From Terebella lapidaria (taxonomy: Eukaryota; Annelida; Polychaeta; Terebellida; Terebellidae), in NCBI GenBank assembly GCA_949152475.1, contig OX424555.1, positions 18,370,868-18,434,867 on the forward strand: DNA of 64,000 nt. The letters run 5' to 3'. The position numbers and the translations under genes are program-made. A model generated the notes under the pieces. The model had not been told where the DNA came from. It saw only the letters and a list, made by a program, of their open reading frames with translations, and made no database searches. Of this stretch, positions 53,801 through 64,000 are shown piece by piece; position 1 is the first letter of the stretch, and each line of letters opens with the position of its first letter.

Positions 53801-56800
53801 CAAATCAGAATAGCATACACATATACTGTAATGAATGACTATTGAAACTGTCCTACCTGTGTTATACATGGGATTGTTATCGAGTTTGTAATGGAGTTTC
53901 TTGATTTGCTCCCAGCCAGGCATGAATACAAGTATAGCACCTTCCTAGCAACAAAACATATATCAAATCAGACACAAAGGCATTCTCATCAGAATCATAT
54001 AGCAGGTGAGGTACAACCGCAAAGTTCTGGAATTTTAAATACTGGTAAGTAACACAGAGGTGAATGTGAACTTACAGGTTTAGTTCGCACGATGAAGTCG
54101 ACAAGGTGTGCACAGAGGTCAATGTCAATCTCATTGGGATCCATCCCTTCCAGAACCTTCAGAGTCCCAGTCGAGTACCTGAACAATATATACAGTTACT
54201 CATCCAAGCGTGGCCACTTACAAACAATGGTTCTATGATATTTGGTTGACGATGAAAATTGACAACAGTGACTTTTCAATTCAGGATCTTAAGCTACATT
54301 CAGACATGTAAATATGTAGACTATCATGTACATATTGCATGTGTACATGATGAATACTAGTACATACTTTCCCTTGAGAGAGCTGACGAAAGATCTCCTT
54401 CCCTCCATCTGCTCCTGCCAGGCAAAGCGTCGCTTCCCCCACATTGGACGACTGGGCTGACTGACTGGGGGGTCGTTGTGTCGGTACCTGGGGGTACAAC
54501 ACAGATATGGGCAGACTGGGATAATAGATGTGAACATATATCTTTTTCTGGAAAAAATATATTGACTACGGATATTTGTGGCTTTCCCTCTATAACACAG
54601 CTTTACCTTGTGAGCTCAACAACATCCTCAAGAAGATACTCAGTCACAGGGAATGTGAAACCCGGAATGTTCAACATCGGACAATCATCTGAATGTATAA
54701 TGCATGCAAAAATGATCAATGAACAAGTGCAAAAACATGATCATCTCATCATCAAATTCAACTGATGTATCAGGGTTTTGATGTGAAGAAGTCACCAAAT
54801 CATGCCACTCCACATACCAAAGTATCTGGAGAAGGATTCCGCGTTGAGAGTGGCACTCATGAGAATCAGTTTGAGGTCAGATCGGATCCGGATCAGGTCC
54901 CGTAGGATGATCATCAGGAAGTCTGACTGTAGATCTCGCTCATGGATCTCATCCAGTATCACGTGCGATGTCTTACACAACCACCTGGTAAGCAGCACAA
55001 AGGTGTAATCTGGTAGCAAAACAAGTCAGTAAATAAACGTAACCCCATTTATGATCATGTTAAATGACATGCTTTTGACTGATATTGGAATTACATGTAC
55101 TAGGACTTTTGGGACACATACGGATCAGAGACAAGCCACTGTAGAAGGATTCCAGTCGTACAGTAAAGTATGGACCCTTGATCGCGAGGACGTTTCCTAT
55201 AAGACATGAACACTGCTACATTCGAGGATTTGGTAACTTACACAAAGGATGTATTATTGCTTTTTTCCTACAATACAATATACACATTGAAATCCACATA
55301 ACTTTGACAACATGAGCCTATCTAGACACTAGATTAGATCTAAGAACTCACGCCTCAAGTCGTATCTGGTAGCCGACACTGACCGCACCACACCCCTCGG
55401 CTCTCTCATCAGCAACACGCTCTGCAACCTACAGCAGCCAAGCAACATCAACGTTTTTGTTGTGAATGCAATAAGACATGTGGTACCAGTAACATTATGG
55501 GTTATTTTTGAATATACATACAGAGATGGCACTGATTCGTCGAGGCTGTGTGCACACAATTCGACACAAAGATCCATCTCCTCTCTCTATACAGTCATCC
55601 AGGATGAACTGGGAGACCTGAAACATCAACCAATGAAAAGCAATGTTTCTGTATGCATAGAATACAACTTTAATACTTATAACGACATAATTATGTTTAT
55701 TTTCATCCATAACTGACCTGTGTAGTTTTTCCACATCCCGTTTCTCCGCTGATCACAGTTACTTGGTTACTATTGACAACTCTCAGCACTTCCTGAACAT
55801 TGAGGTTAAAGCAAATGGCCATTAGTTTATTAACTCATTCACTGCCATGATAATTTTTGGGTTTCAAGGCCTGTGTGCCACATTAATTTTAGAAAATATG
55901 AAAAATTCCCGAGTTTAGAAGTTATCATTTTTATTCCAAATCAATAATAACACAACTAACTTTTGATAATCAGCTTATAATAAGACTGATTTCTTGAAAA
56001 CAACAACAATATTCCAAGTATCAGCTCTTGCTATTTTCACATACTGTTCTCAATATATAGGGCATTACCCAGAATTGATGAAAATTCACTTAAATAATTT
56101 GAAAAACAAGAAGTAATTGTCAGAAATAGGTCTGAATTTGTTCATATTGTCAACAAAAACGAAGTACAAACTAGCTAGGCAGTGCCTGAGGCGCCACCTA
56201 TCGAGTGGAATAGATCTTTAATAAACGAAACTGAAACCAGGTTTTTCCATGTGGGGAATCCCCTTAGGCGAGATATCTCGTCGCCGGCACACAGATCGTG
56301 ACGTTTGGGCGACGAGATAACTCGTCGCCAGCAGTGAATGAGTTAATTACTGTAAGGATTTCAAATCACTCATGGAAGATCCACTAGAACGTAAAACTGA
56401 ATCTCATCCAATTTTGACCAAACCAACTCACATTTCTCTGTTTGTATGATGGAAGTTTCTGCCTAAATCCCATCATCTGCTGATATCTCCTATCCTCCTG
56501 TTTCCCCAGCAGCTCTCGTTTCATTCGCTCGTCAAGTCTTGGGTTTCTCTCCAACAAGTCTTGTTTCTCACCAAGCTCTGTCAAAATGGTCAAAAGAAAA
56601 TTGCAAGATGCATACATTAATGCATTCGGTTGCATATAAATTATGAAGTCTAAGCCACAGATTTGATGTCAAAATCCTTGCATCATGGTGTGCATGTATT
56701 ACCATGATAAGCTCAACATACAACATAACCCAATCAATGCTGCAAATGTCTAGACTGTGTTAAAATGATGACACTTGTACACTACCGTTGAGTCTGTTGT

Positions 56801-58096
56801 AGCTGCCTCGGTTGGCCTTTCTGTTCTCGTACAGCTCGGCCAGAAACTCTGACTGAACAATGTCCTCTTCAGGGTGGAAGAGTTCTGCAGACGACTCTGG
56901 CTCCATGTCAACTGAGTCGTTGAGGTCCATGTCCCCTCCTTCCTCCTGCTCCATCAGCTCACGCACATCTGTGGCACTCAGCACATCATCATCCTGAGTA
57001 GAAACAACACCCAGCACATTCCAATCCGGAATGTGGAAGAATGTTATTTTAGCACAATCTTCCAACTAGACTTAATCATGAGAAAAAAGGTCATGAAAAT
57101 GATACAAAAGTCAATGACTTACATCATCTGAACCACTGGAGTTATCTGCTGCTGATGGATCCAGATTTTGTCCTCGATTGTGTCCCTGAGATGACCCTGG
57201 TTCAGGTCGTCGTACGTCGGACTGAACACTTAACGGGACATACTCCTCCCAGCTGTCTGCCACTTGATCGGGGTCCAGTTCCCTCTCTGCTCTACCTAGC
57301 CCCGTGGCTCCCAGCTCCTCACTGTCCGAGTCTGAGGGACCTGGTTCATCATATGATCTAGACGGCTGGGGAGCAACATTGTCACCAGCCCGAATGGTGC
57401 TTAACAGTCGGGTGATGTTTTGTTCTTTGCTCTTGTCCATCTGAATATATGTCCTCTGTGAAAAATGTTTATTAACATTCAGCATGTTGAGACTATAATA
57501 TCAATAAATCATTGACACGATTATCATTACATGATGGTACTAGTACCTTATTTTGTATTGATAGATAACCTAAGCAACTCTCAAATAACAAAATGTTTAT
57601 ATTGCTGCATAACATTTACATTCTGCAGTTCCTTTTCCATGGTTTTCTTCTTGGATCTTGCTGCATACCACATCCCAATGTCCCGTCCCTTAAGACCACG
57701 CGGGGGACCACCTCGCCGGCCTCCACCTGGAAATATCATCCTCTACTCTCCATTCTTGGTGATTCTTAACATATATCTATGAAGCATGTATGATTGCAGA
57801 AATAGATTATCTCTCGTTATGTATTTCTGATGATTGGTAAGAACTTTCCTATACACATACATATTCGACAAGTGAAAAATCAGTGGTCATTGTGCTATAC
57901 TTTTACATGAAGTACCTCTGCCTTCTCTTCGTGAGTCAAAGCCTCCCTCTTGATCATTGTTACCATGGTGATGACCTCTTCCATGACCCCTGCGACCTCC
58001 ACGACCCCTGCGACCACCGTGGTGACCCCCATGACCCCGTGATCGTCGACCCCAAGACTCATCTCTGGATGACCCAGATCCATAGCCATGATCCAT
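47858..58096 (-). CDS. DHX36: ATP-dependent DEAH-box G-quadruplex helicase DHX36, complete, 27 exons
   Basis: Orthologue of DHX36 (RHAU/G4R1), which unwinds DNA and RNA G-quadruplexes in nucleus and cytoplasm. Exons, first to last: 57916-58096, 57620-57726, 57123-57455, 56786-56993, 56432-56577, 55718-55792, 55522-55617, 55352-55428, 55122-55196, 54818-54984, 54607-54688, 54368-54487, 54076-54178, 53857-53944, 51599-51719, 51309-51452, 50956-51073, 50718-50816, 50427-50600, 49664-49750, 49490-49567, 49285-49384, 49112-49208, 48885-49008, 48646-48720, 48379-48456, 47858-48073. Every intron is GT-AG, the phases join, and the sum is 3,369 nt (1,122 aa plus TGA; human about 1,008 aa). Residues 1-66 are Gly/Arg/His-rich. 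The RHAU-specific motif ([12 protein letters not shown]) is at 71-82, motif I GETGCGKT at 341-348, Ia TQPRR at 373-377, DEIH at 444-447, SAT at 476-478, motif [11 protein letters not shown] at 651-660 and [10 protein letters not shown] at 701-708. Ratchet and OB-fold-like regions follow. Residues 97-276 are acidic and low in complexity, and explain most of the extra length. The start is the ATG ten bases after an AG acceptor-like site, so a 5' UTR intron is likely. Expression was not assessed. Confidence 0.94.
49897..50347. mobile_element. 451-bp MITE built of ATACGTAT palindromes, DHX36 intron 19
   Basis: The ends are inverted repeats of about 27 bp beginning TGGCGCCCC, with one substitution and a small length difference, flanked by TA (49895-49896 and 50348-50349). 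The interior has ten exact ATACGTAT palindromes in variants of a CTCATACGTATGAG unit, plus several diverged copies, spaced roughly 15-40 bp. The orientation of the AGATACTA/TAGTATCT spacers flips near 50150, so the whole element is also a large imperfect palindrome. No protein is encoded; the apparent tyrosine-rich repeat peptide on the minus strand is intron read-through. Confidence 0.85.
51950..52115. repeat. Nested imperfect hairpin inside the intron 14 element
   Basis: Sequence starting GGATTAAAAGGGTGTCAGAC near 51953 is repeated in inverted orientation ending near 52113, with several mismatches, around a loop of about 95 bp. It could be a smaller MITE nested in the large element or part of that element's own structure. 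Confidence 0.55.
53420..53512 (-). repeat. tRNA-like (possible SINE head) segment
   Basis: On the minus strand TAGCTCAATGG (53492-53502) fits the RNA polymerase III A-box, and GATTTGAGTC (53426-53435) matches 8 of 10 positions of the B-box. The box spacing of about 67 bp is longer than in most tRNAs, and no clean cloverleaf folds by eye. A degraded tRNA-derived SINE is the likeliest reading; chance resemblance is possible. Confidence 0.35.
55834..56342. mobile_element. 509-bp TTAA-flanked piggyBac-like MITE, DHX36 intron 5
   Basis: The element begins CTCATTCACTGCC and ends with its inverse, and is flanked by TTAA at 55830-55833 and 56343-56346. TTAA target sites are the hallmark of piggyBac, and the ends resemble Looper-type piggyBac repeats. 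Near the right end, palindromic GGCGACGAGAT/ATCTCGTCGCC motifs occur in tandem (about 56272-56330). No transposase is encoded. Confidence 0.75.
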
Positions 58097-58430
58097 AGCG
58101 CGGAGGCTGTCAAATATAACCATTTGGCTTACATGTATAATAAAGTGGGCAATTTTTGTTGGCTTGGGAGCTTGGAAGAGATTTGTTTGGCAGCAACATC
58201 ATATAAGTTACAATGAAACATATGAACATGTACCAGTGTACATGAGTATCACATTGAATAAAGTAATACATGGAATGAAATTCAATGAGTTATGTATAAG
58301 TCTTGTAGCTTAAATTTATTACATGACAATTGAAACTTGCCCACTGTATGAGGGTATCCTATGAAAATTAAAAATTAGCCCAAAGGCTAAGATAGGTTAC
58401 CAAACAATTTTGGTTTGGCCATGGCAGCAT
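58097..58430 (-). other. 5' flank / probable 5' UTR intron of DHX36
   Basis: A pyrimidine-containing stretch ending in CAG at 58107-58109 (minus strand) lies ten bases before the DHX36 ATG and looks like a 3' splice site, so an upstream non-coding exon is expected. I see no TATA box, CpG-rich promoter or recognisable first exon in this AT-rich stretch. Confidence 0.4.
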
Positions 58431-59650
58431 AGGCAGGTAACAGACCTTGAGATTTACCAATCAAGGTTCGCAGTGTGAACATATGACCTTGAGATTCACC
58501 AATCAAGGTCATCCATGTGAACTTTGATGTCACCATTACATGTATGTGTGCGGCATTTGATATTCTATATGTTCATAATTCAAAGATATATCTGGGTGGA
58601 ATCGTTTAGGCCGCTCAGGTCAATTTACACATTTCGAGTCAGACAATTTTGGCACTCAAGGTCATCTGACCTCAAGTTCAAGGTCATCATTAGTTGTGCC
58701 ATATATGTCTTCCTATATGTTCATGATGCAAACATGAGCTCTATCTGCAATTATTTCATTTATAGAGGCAAATCTGGACATTTTTCGACCCCAAAATGGC
58801 TGTTTTGACCTTTCAAGGTCATCGAAGGTCAAATTCAAGGTCACCACACAAGTCACCATATATGACTTCCCATTTGAAAGTGCCAATTTCTAAGCTGTAT
58901 CTTCAAGTGTTTTATGAGTACAGTCCTGACAGCTCCCATTATGGAGGAAAAGTGCCGAAAATTTTTTTCAAAGGGTGAAAAAAATTTTTTTCCCTAGAAA
59001 TGGCCCAAAATGGATAGTAATGCGATTTGGGATGGAAAAATTTTTTTCGCCGACTCGTCAAAAATTCAAAACGGCCGCCACACGGAGGTCGGCGATTCAC
59101 GGGCAACAAAACTCATACACGTCACAGAGGTATAGGAGAGGAATCTTTTTAAAAAAAAACTCAAAACTGATCAGACAGTTTTTGAGAAAATACAGACCAG
59201 GTGCAAATTTGAGCATTGTTCGACCCAAAAATGGCTGTTTTGACCTTTCAAGGTCATCCAAGGTCAAATTCAAGGTCACCACACAAGTCGCCATATATGA
59301 CTTCCCATTTGAAAGTGCCAATTTCTAAGCTCTATCTTCAAGCGTTCTATGAGTACAGCCCTGACAGCTCCCATTATATAGTCCAAAATATTTCTCTAAG
59401 GGTGAAAAAATTTGTTTGCCCTAGAAATTGCCCAAAATGGATAGTAATGCGATTTGGGCCGAAAAATAATTTTTTCGCCGACCCGACCAAAAATTCAAAA
59501 TGGCCGCCACACGAAGACCGGCGAATTCAAGGCCAACCAAACCTATACATATCACAGAGGTATATGAGGGGAATCTTTTGAAACCAAAAACTCAAAACTG
59601 ATCAGACAGTTTTTGAGAAAATGGCCGTCGAAGTCTAAAATTGAGCGTTT
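58430..59650. repeat. Composite AAGGTCA-rich repeat with two 435-bp units
   Basis: A pair of about 42-bp repeats (GACCTTGAGATT...AATCAAGGT) at 58.44-58.52 kb is followed by two tandem units with period 435 bp, anchored at AAAATGGCTGTTTTGACC (58793 and 59228). Each unit has two or three AAGGTCA sites. The open frames in each unit are repeat by-products. Confidence 0.85.
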
Positions 59651-59862
59651 TTCGACAAAAACAGCCGTCATTTCGAAATAAATGCGAAAATCAAAAAACA
59701 AAAAAATACCTCCTTCTCAAAATATTTTTAGGCATTTTTGTGCAAAATTTCAGAAAGATTCGATCGTAAACTTTAAAGATAAAAATGTTAACGCCGGACG
59801 GCCGGACGGACGGACGCAACGCCATGCCAATAGGTTATCGGACCAAAGGTCCGGTAACCTAA
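59650..59862 (-). repeat. Dispersed GTTGCGTCCGTC repeat, copy U5, inverted
   Basis: Reverse complement of the repeat found four times at the satellite linkers, with GGACGGACGGACGCAACG and GACCAAAGGTCCGGTAACCT. It lies directly against the 435-bp tandem units, so the two may form one composite element. Confidence 0.75.
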
Positions 59863-60240
59863 GAATACATAAGCTGGATTATCCTTCTGCAGTGAAGACT
59901 TTGCAGGAACAATAATTTTTTGGAGAATGAATACGGGAGTTCGGAAATGTTTTCAGGTTAGGTCAGTAGAATTGGGTCAGGGTCAAGTGGTATAACCATA
60001 GCCAATTCATGCTGCATTTCTGTCACGCTACAGACCAAACATGCGCACAATTTTGTAAATAAACAAAAACACGTGGATTCTGCATGGTCACGGTGAGGAT
60101 ACTCTTCGCCAATATCAGTGAGTAATGTATAGTATGTGTGTGAATGGACGATGTGAAAGTGAAACTTAAGTGATATATTCGTATTGCACTTGGAAAAATG
60201 TCCTGTGAGAACTGGCACATGAGGTAGTGGTTGACCAATA
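59863..60240. other. Intergenic, nothing recognised
   Basis: Unique-looking AT-rich sequence between two repeats; no gene, RNA or element is supported. Confidence 0.5.
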
Positions 60241-60243
60241 TAT

Positions 60244-60298
60244 TAATTTCAATTTCAATTTCAATTTCAATTTCAATTTTCAATTTCAATTTCAATTT
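60244..60298. repeat. (AATTTC)n microsatellite, LINE 3' tail
   Basis: About nine AATTTC units with one T insertion, forming the 3' tail of the adjacent minus-strand LINE. Confidence 0.9.
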
Positions 60299-61282
60299 AT
60301 TTCAGCATAATGACAAAAGTTTACAGTGAAACTTGTATGTCGCTGCAACATATTTACAAGACATCACTTAAATTGTTACTACAAAGACATATTTAAACGG
60401 CACAAATGTACAATGTAATCCCTGTGAGAACACGTAATCATATTACATGTATATCTATTGGAATTCTAAATAGGTAGACGTTTTCCAATATCGTTGCATT
60501 ATATTATTACGAGATTTTGCGTGAAGTCTGAATCAGCGCTCACTGAGATATTTTTTCAATAACCTTTTGAATGTAAATAATGATTTGGCCATCTTGCATT
60601 GTTGTGGGAGTGAATTCCATATTCTGGGGCCAACAGTTTTTATGGAAAATTGAGCAAACTTTTTTCTTTGGAAAACGGATCTAAGATTGTAATTAGTTCT
60701 GTGATTAATATTCCTGTGGAAAAGACATCTGAAAAATATTGGCACTGGTTGATAAAGACTCTTGTGAATAAATATTCCAACGAATAAAGCGTGTAAATCA
60801 AATATTGACAGTATCTTATATCGATTAAACAAAGGTTCAGTATGTGCATTATATTCGGAGAAGCTGATGATACGAATCACACGTTTCTGTAGGATAGTTA
60901 ACCTGTGGAGACTTTTTTTATGAGTGTTACCCCATAAGGTTATACCATATATAAAGTGTGGTTTAACAAGTGCATTATACAACATGGATAAAGTATGTCC
61001 ATATAGCATATGACGTGCTCTTAATAATATGCCAATGGTTTTAGAAACCCGTTTACACACATAATTGATATGATGATGCCAAGACATGCATTCGTCTATC
61101 CTCAGACCAAGAAATTTGATATTTTGTATACGAGTAATAGAACAGTGATTCATTATTATGTTACATGCGTCACGGTCTAACTTTATTATGTTACATGCGT
61201 CACGGTAATTTCCAACAAACTGTACCCAAAAACTGAATCTGTCGATCCCTAATGAAATACGTACATTTTTTGTTAGGCACAT
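60244..61282 (-). mobile_element. 5'-truncated LINE with hexanucleotide tail
   Basis: An open frame of 249 codons (60533-61282) contains the typical C-terminal part of a non-LTR reverse transcriptase: FLGLRID, then WHHHINYVCKRVSKTIGILL, an ALVKPHFIYGITLWG segment, LQKRVIRII, and near the end WNSLPQQC and KRLLKKYL. After the stop the element ends in an array of AATTTC units (60244-60298 on the plus strand), the microsatellite tail seen in CR1/L2/Crack-like LINEs. The catalytic palm domain is missing. Residues 27-47 contain an in-frame 10-codon duplication (30-bp repeat at 61153-61206). Clade assignment is inference. Confidence 0.82.
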
Positions 61283-62600
61283 TGGTGGGGTATTTGTGGA
61301 ATTTTATCGCTAAGCCCCAAGTATCGCAGGGAACGCTGAACAGTGTTCATCGTAAGGTAGGTTTAACATGGGGAGTGAATGCCACTAGAAATGCAGCTGT
61401 ACTAGAAATTACAGCTGTACTCGATTTCGCCTGTACAATACTAAATACTTTGTTTGCTTCGTGTTCATGGTGCGTACGAACGTTTTGTTTATACCAGTTG
61501 TCCTAACCTAGAAAAATTTCCGAACTGGCTTATTAACCAAACGCGGACTTGCAGCCTAATGCAACCCATTATCGCCCATATTACCTGGATGTTGTGATCC
61601 TGTGTTCGCCTTTCGTTCCGACTATAGCGAAATCGTCAAAAGTACGTGGGTGAATATGGGCAACCAAATGTTACATTCGTTATTTTGTTGCATAATATTG
61701 ACTGTATATCAGAAAATATTGAAAATAACAATTTCTACCGATGAAAAAATAATAATATAGTTAACACCGACTACAACATATACTACGCTAGCACAATCAA
61801 TCAATAAAATCTTTATTCCACTATTTCTGAACATAAGCAAATAAATGTACACAAATGAAATAATGGACGTCAAAACCTCGCGGTTTGGCGAAGACGTGAC
61901 CCGAGTACCTGAGAACATAATAGGCCTATATAAATGTGTATGCAAGTTAAAGTATATATTGTTTTTTTTTAGTACTACAAATGAACATCTGATTATATGA
62001 ACATTTGCTTATACGGGATAGGGGAAGGATTTTATTCAGTATACTGTGATAATAATATTAATGATAATTATAAATATCTGTAGAAAAATAGACTCCATTA
62101 TACAATGTTTTATACATTGAAGTAGGCCTACATCATAGTGAAAAAAATACTTGTGAATTAAACTGATGAATTATTATTGTCGAGCCAGGAGGTGGTGTTT
62201 CAAACAGTTTTTGAACAATGGGACAGTGGGTAAACTTATTATTTCATCAGAAAGAATTCACCAAAGTCTACACAATACAATATCTCAGTTTCGTTCATTT
62301 AATTTTCTTTGGAACTCATGGCTCATACAGTACATAATGACCACATATACCTACGTAAAACAAGGAAAGAACACAGACAGCAAAATAATAACAAAAGACA
62401 CAACAGAATGTACAATTTTCAATTATTACATTTCTGCTACTATGTACGACCCGTGAAATGTGACGCATGCTTTCTAAGTATTTCAAAGTTTAGAATATTC
62501 AACCCAACAAACATTGCACTGGCACTAAACTAGTTCACACCGTTTTTTTTTTTCCTTATATTTTTGCTATGCTAACTGATATCGTATTAAAACGTGGCAT
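61283..62600. other. Intergenic, AT-rich, nothing firmly recognised
   Basis: Several short open frames of 60-96 codons have no recognisable domain. On the minus strand the stretch near 61.80-61.92 kb resembles the 3' untranslated end of a retroelement, but no coding part is attached. Confidence 0.4.
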
Positions 62601-62606
62601 AGTTCA

Positions 62607-62671
62607 TCTGGGAGTCAAACGGCAATTTTCTACCGACAACTTCTATCGTGAAAATTGAAAAATTTCTTACG
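62607..62671 (+). repeat. Dispersed relative of the 46.3-46.7 kb inverted-repeat element
   Basis: CTGGGAGTCAAACGGCAATT and the following AAAATTGAAAAA match the inverted arm at 46.65-46.71 kb in order and spacing. Confidence 0.6.
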
Positions 62672-62785
62672 GTAAAAACTCTTTCATACTTGGCCCTTAC
62701 GGAACTCGCTCCCTAACTATTTAAAAAGCTGCAATAATGCAAACACTATTAAAACATTGAGAGTGCACAAATTTAAAAACTACTG
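62672..62785 (+). pseudogene. LINE ORF2 C-terminal remnant
   Basis: One frame reads RNSLPNYLKSC ... TLRVHKFKNY and then a stop, matching the last residues of LINE ORF2 proteins (compare WNSLPQQC...FKRLLKKYL in the LINE at 60.5 kb). The residues before it fall in another frame, so it is broken. Confidence 0.55.
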
Positions 62786-63285
62786 ATTTGGCCAATCCGT
62801 CAATCGACCTTTGACCCAGGAGGAAACTAGACGCTTTTCAGTCGCCGACGACCGCGTGGGAGTATCATCCCTTTCGTCAACTTGTTTCTCACTAAATATT
62901 TTCCACAAAAGATTGGAATATGAAACCCAGTCCGAAACATTACAAATGATTATATATATTTTCTTTATCATACAGCCATATTCGAATTTGTAATGAAATA
63001 AAATCCAATACGTTTTACTCGAGTACATGTAGTCTTCTATATTTGTGACGAAGTGAATATCGTGGGTTTTGATAGTGTTTACAGCATGTCAATATCTTGA
63101 TTAGTTATGGATATGTTAAAGTTTTAGTGAAACTTGTCTGATCCATTGTAATCGGTATTTGTGACGTCACAAAGTTAATATATATATATATCATTTATTT
63201 CGTACTGTTGTACAATCAAATATAATGGTGCAAGTTACAAATAACCAACAGTGCAAAGATTTGAGTGGATGACATCAAATTGACA
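62786..63285. other. Intergenic; short (TA)n run
   Basis: Holds an AT dinucleotide run at about 63,179-63,191. Nothing else recognised. Confidence 0.45.
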
Positions 63286-63570
63286 TTAATTCACACATAT
63301 GTCATGAATAAAATCGTTCATATCATTAAAATGATCATCAGATAGATGCAGGGCACCATCTCTAATAAGACATAACTCACGAACTGTATTACCAATAGAG
63401 GCACATTCCTCGTTACACATTAACGAGCTCAAGAGATCTTTCTTCAATCTATGTAAGTTCAATTGGGTAAAACGGTTATCATCCAAATTAAGTTTGTACA
63501 TTAGTTTTCTTCTGTTGACACCCACAGCAGTATTTGAATATTGACATAATTTAGCACAATTTGATATCTG
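63286..63570 (-). pseudogene. Possible LINE C-terminal fragment
   Basis: An open minus-strand frame of about 80 codons, reading VNRRKLMYKLNLDD at its start and ending DMNDFIHDICVN before a stop, has the Cys/Tyr plus basic start and the terminal short helix seen at the ends of LINE ORF2 proteins. No palm or endonuclease motif is present, so the identification is weak. Confidence 0.35.
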
Positions 63571-64000
63571 TGCTATGACAGGTTAATTATTGAATTAACT
63601 AAACAGTCAATTAAGCTTCTAAATTTCAATCGGTGGCAATATGTATGTGCTAGTTTAGCGTGTAGGTACATTCTTGGGTATATATAACATTAAATGCAAT
63701 CAGTGGACACCACAGCATTCAAAAACCATGTGTGTCGAAACAGCTGATTTCGTCATATAATGTATAAAAAAATCGGCCATATTGTACTCTATGGCAAACT
63801 AATTGAAGAGGTGTCGTACTCTTACCGTAAGGCATGTCAATATAGAATATTATGAGAATCGGTTCAGATTTGCAACCTGTAGAGCGTTCACAAGAAAATC
63901 TGTGACGCTGTACCATAGTAGCCTTTTCGCCGAATAGGCTACCTTTGTTCGGTACAATTATGCTGAGTCATCCTTGAGGCTCCCTGCATATCTCGAAAAT
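63571..64000. other. Intergenic, possible dispersed-repeat remnant
   Basis: The minus strand near 63.84-63.91 kb (TTTTCTTGTGAACGCTCTAC) resembles a dispersed repeat common in molluscan genomes, recalled from general knowledge only. No gene is supported. Confidence 0.3.

Noticed and set aside
55329-55577. An 82-codon minus-strand frame overlapping DHX36 exons 7-8.
   Set aside because: It is out of frame with the helicase and crosses an intron; the correct frame of exon 8 encodes the conserved GYQIRLE segment.
58796-59581. Plus-strand frames starting MAVLTFQGH as a duplicated gene pair.
   Set aside because: They are translations of the 435-bp AAGGTCA-rich repeat and show no domain.
62166-62533. 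Overlapping 96- and 74-codon plus-strand frames as genes.
   Set aside because: AT-rich, no recognised motif, and adjacent to degraded LINE sequence.

Overview
This is eukaryotic nuclear DNA from an invertebrate animal. The evidence is many small GT-AG introns, non-LTR retrotransposon fragments, a solo LTR, MITE-like elements, and degenerate repeats built on AAGGTCA and on a GTTGCGTCCGTCGTCC motif that I associate with marine lophotrochozoans, molluscs in particular. The phylum is an inference and the species cannot be named from the sequence. Repeat-block borders below were read by eye and are good to about 30 bp; exon borders were checked for splice sites and reading frame.

Positions 1 to about 45,135 are almost entirely a hierarchical satellite. 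The base unit is about 0.9 kb and holds three diverged copies (A, B, C) of one roughly 75-bp core. Stretches of these units (S1-S8) alternate with linker blocks (L0-L8) that come in a short form (about 0.83 kb) and a long form (about 1.3-2 kb, some carrying a further dispersed repeat). From about 33.2 to 44.5 kb the sequence is a very recent tandem duplication with a period of 5,497 bp, and its unit contains a 900-bp solo LTR with a 5-bp target duplication. A truncated LINE lies inside the satellite at 22.5-23.6 kb. I see no convincing host gene in this part.

From 45.1 to 47.8 kb there is a 133-bp minisatellite, an inverted-repeat element and the 3' flank of the gene.

From 47,858 to 58,096, on the minus strand, lies the only intact gene: a complete 27-exon DHX36 (RHAU/G4R1) orthologue of 1,122 codons, a DEAH/RHA helicase that unwinds G-quadruplexes. 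All exon phases join and the core helicase motifs are present. Three of its introns carry short transposons: a TTAA-flanked piggyBac-like MITE in intron 5, a 2,033-bp TA-flanked inverted-repeat element ending about 25 nt from the acceptor of intron 14, and a MITE made of ATACGTAT palindromes in intron 19.

From 58.1 to 64.0 kb there is repeat-rich intergenic DNA: an AAGGTCA-rich composite repeat, a minus-strand LINE with a hexanucleotide tail, and smaller LINE remnants. No second host gene was recognised.
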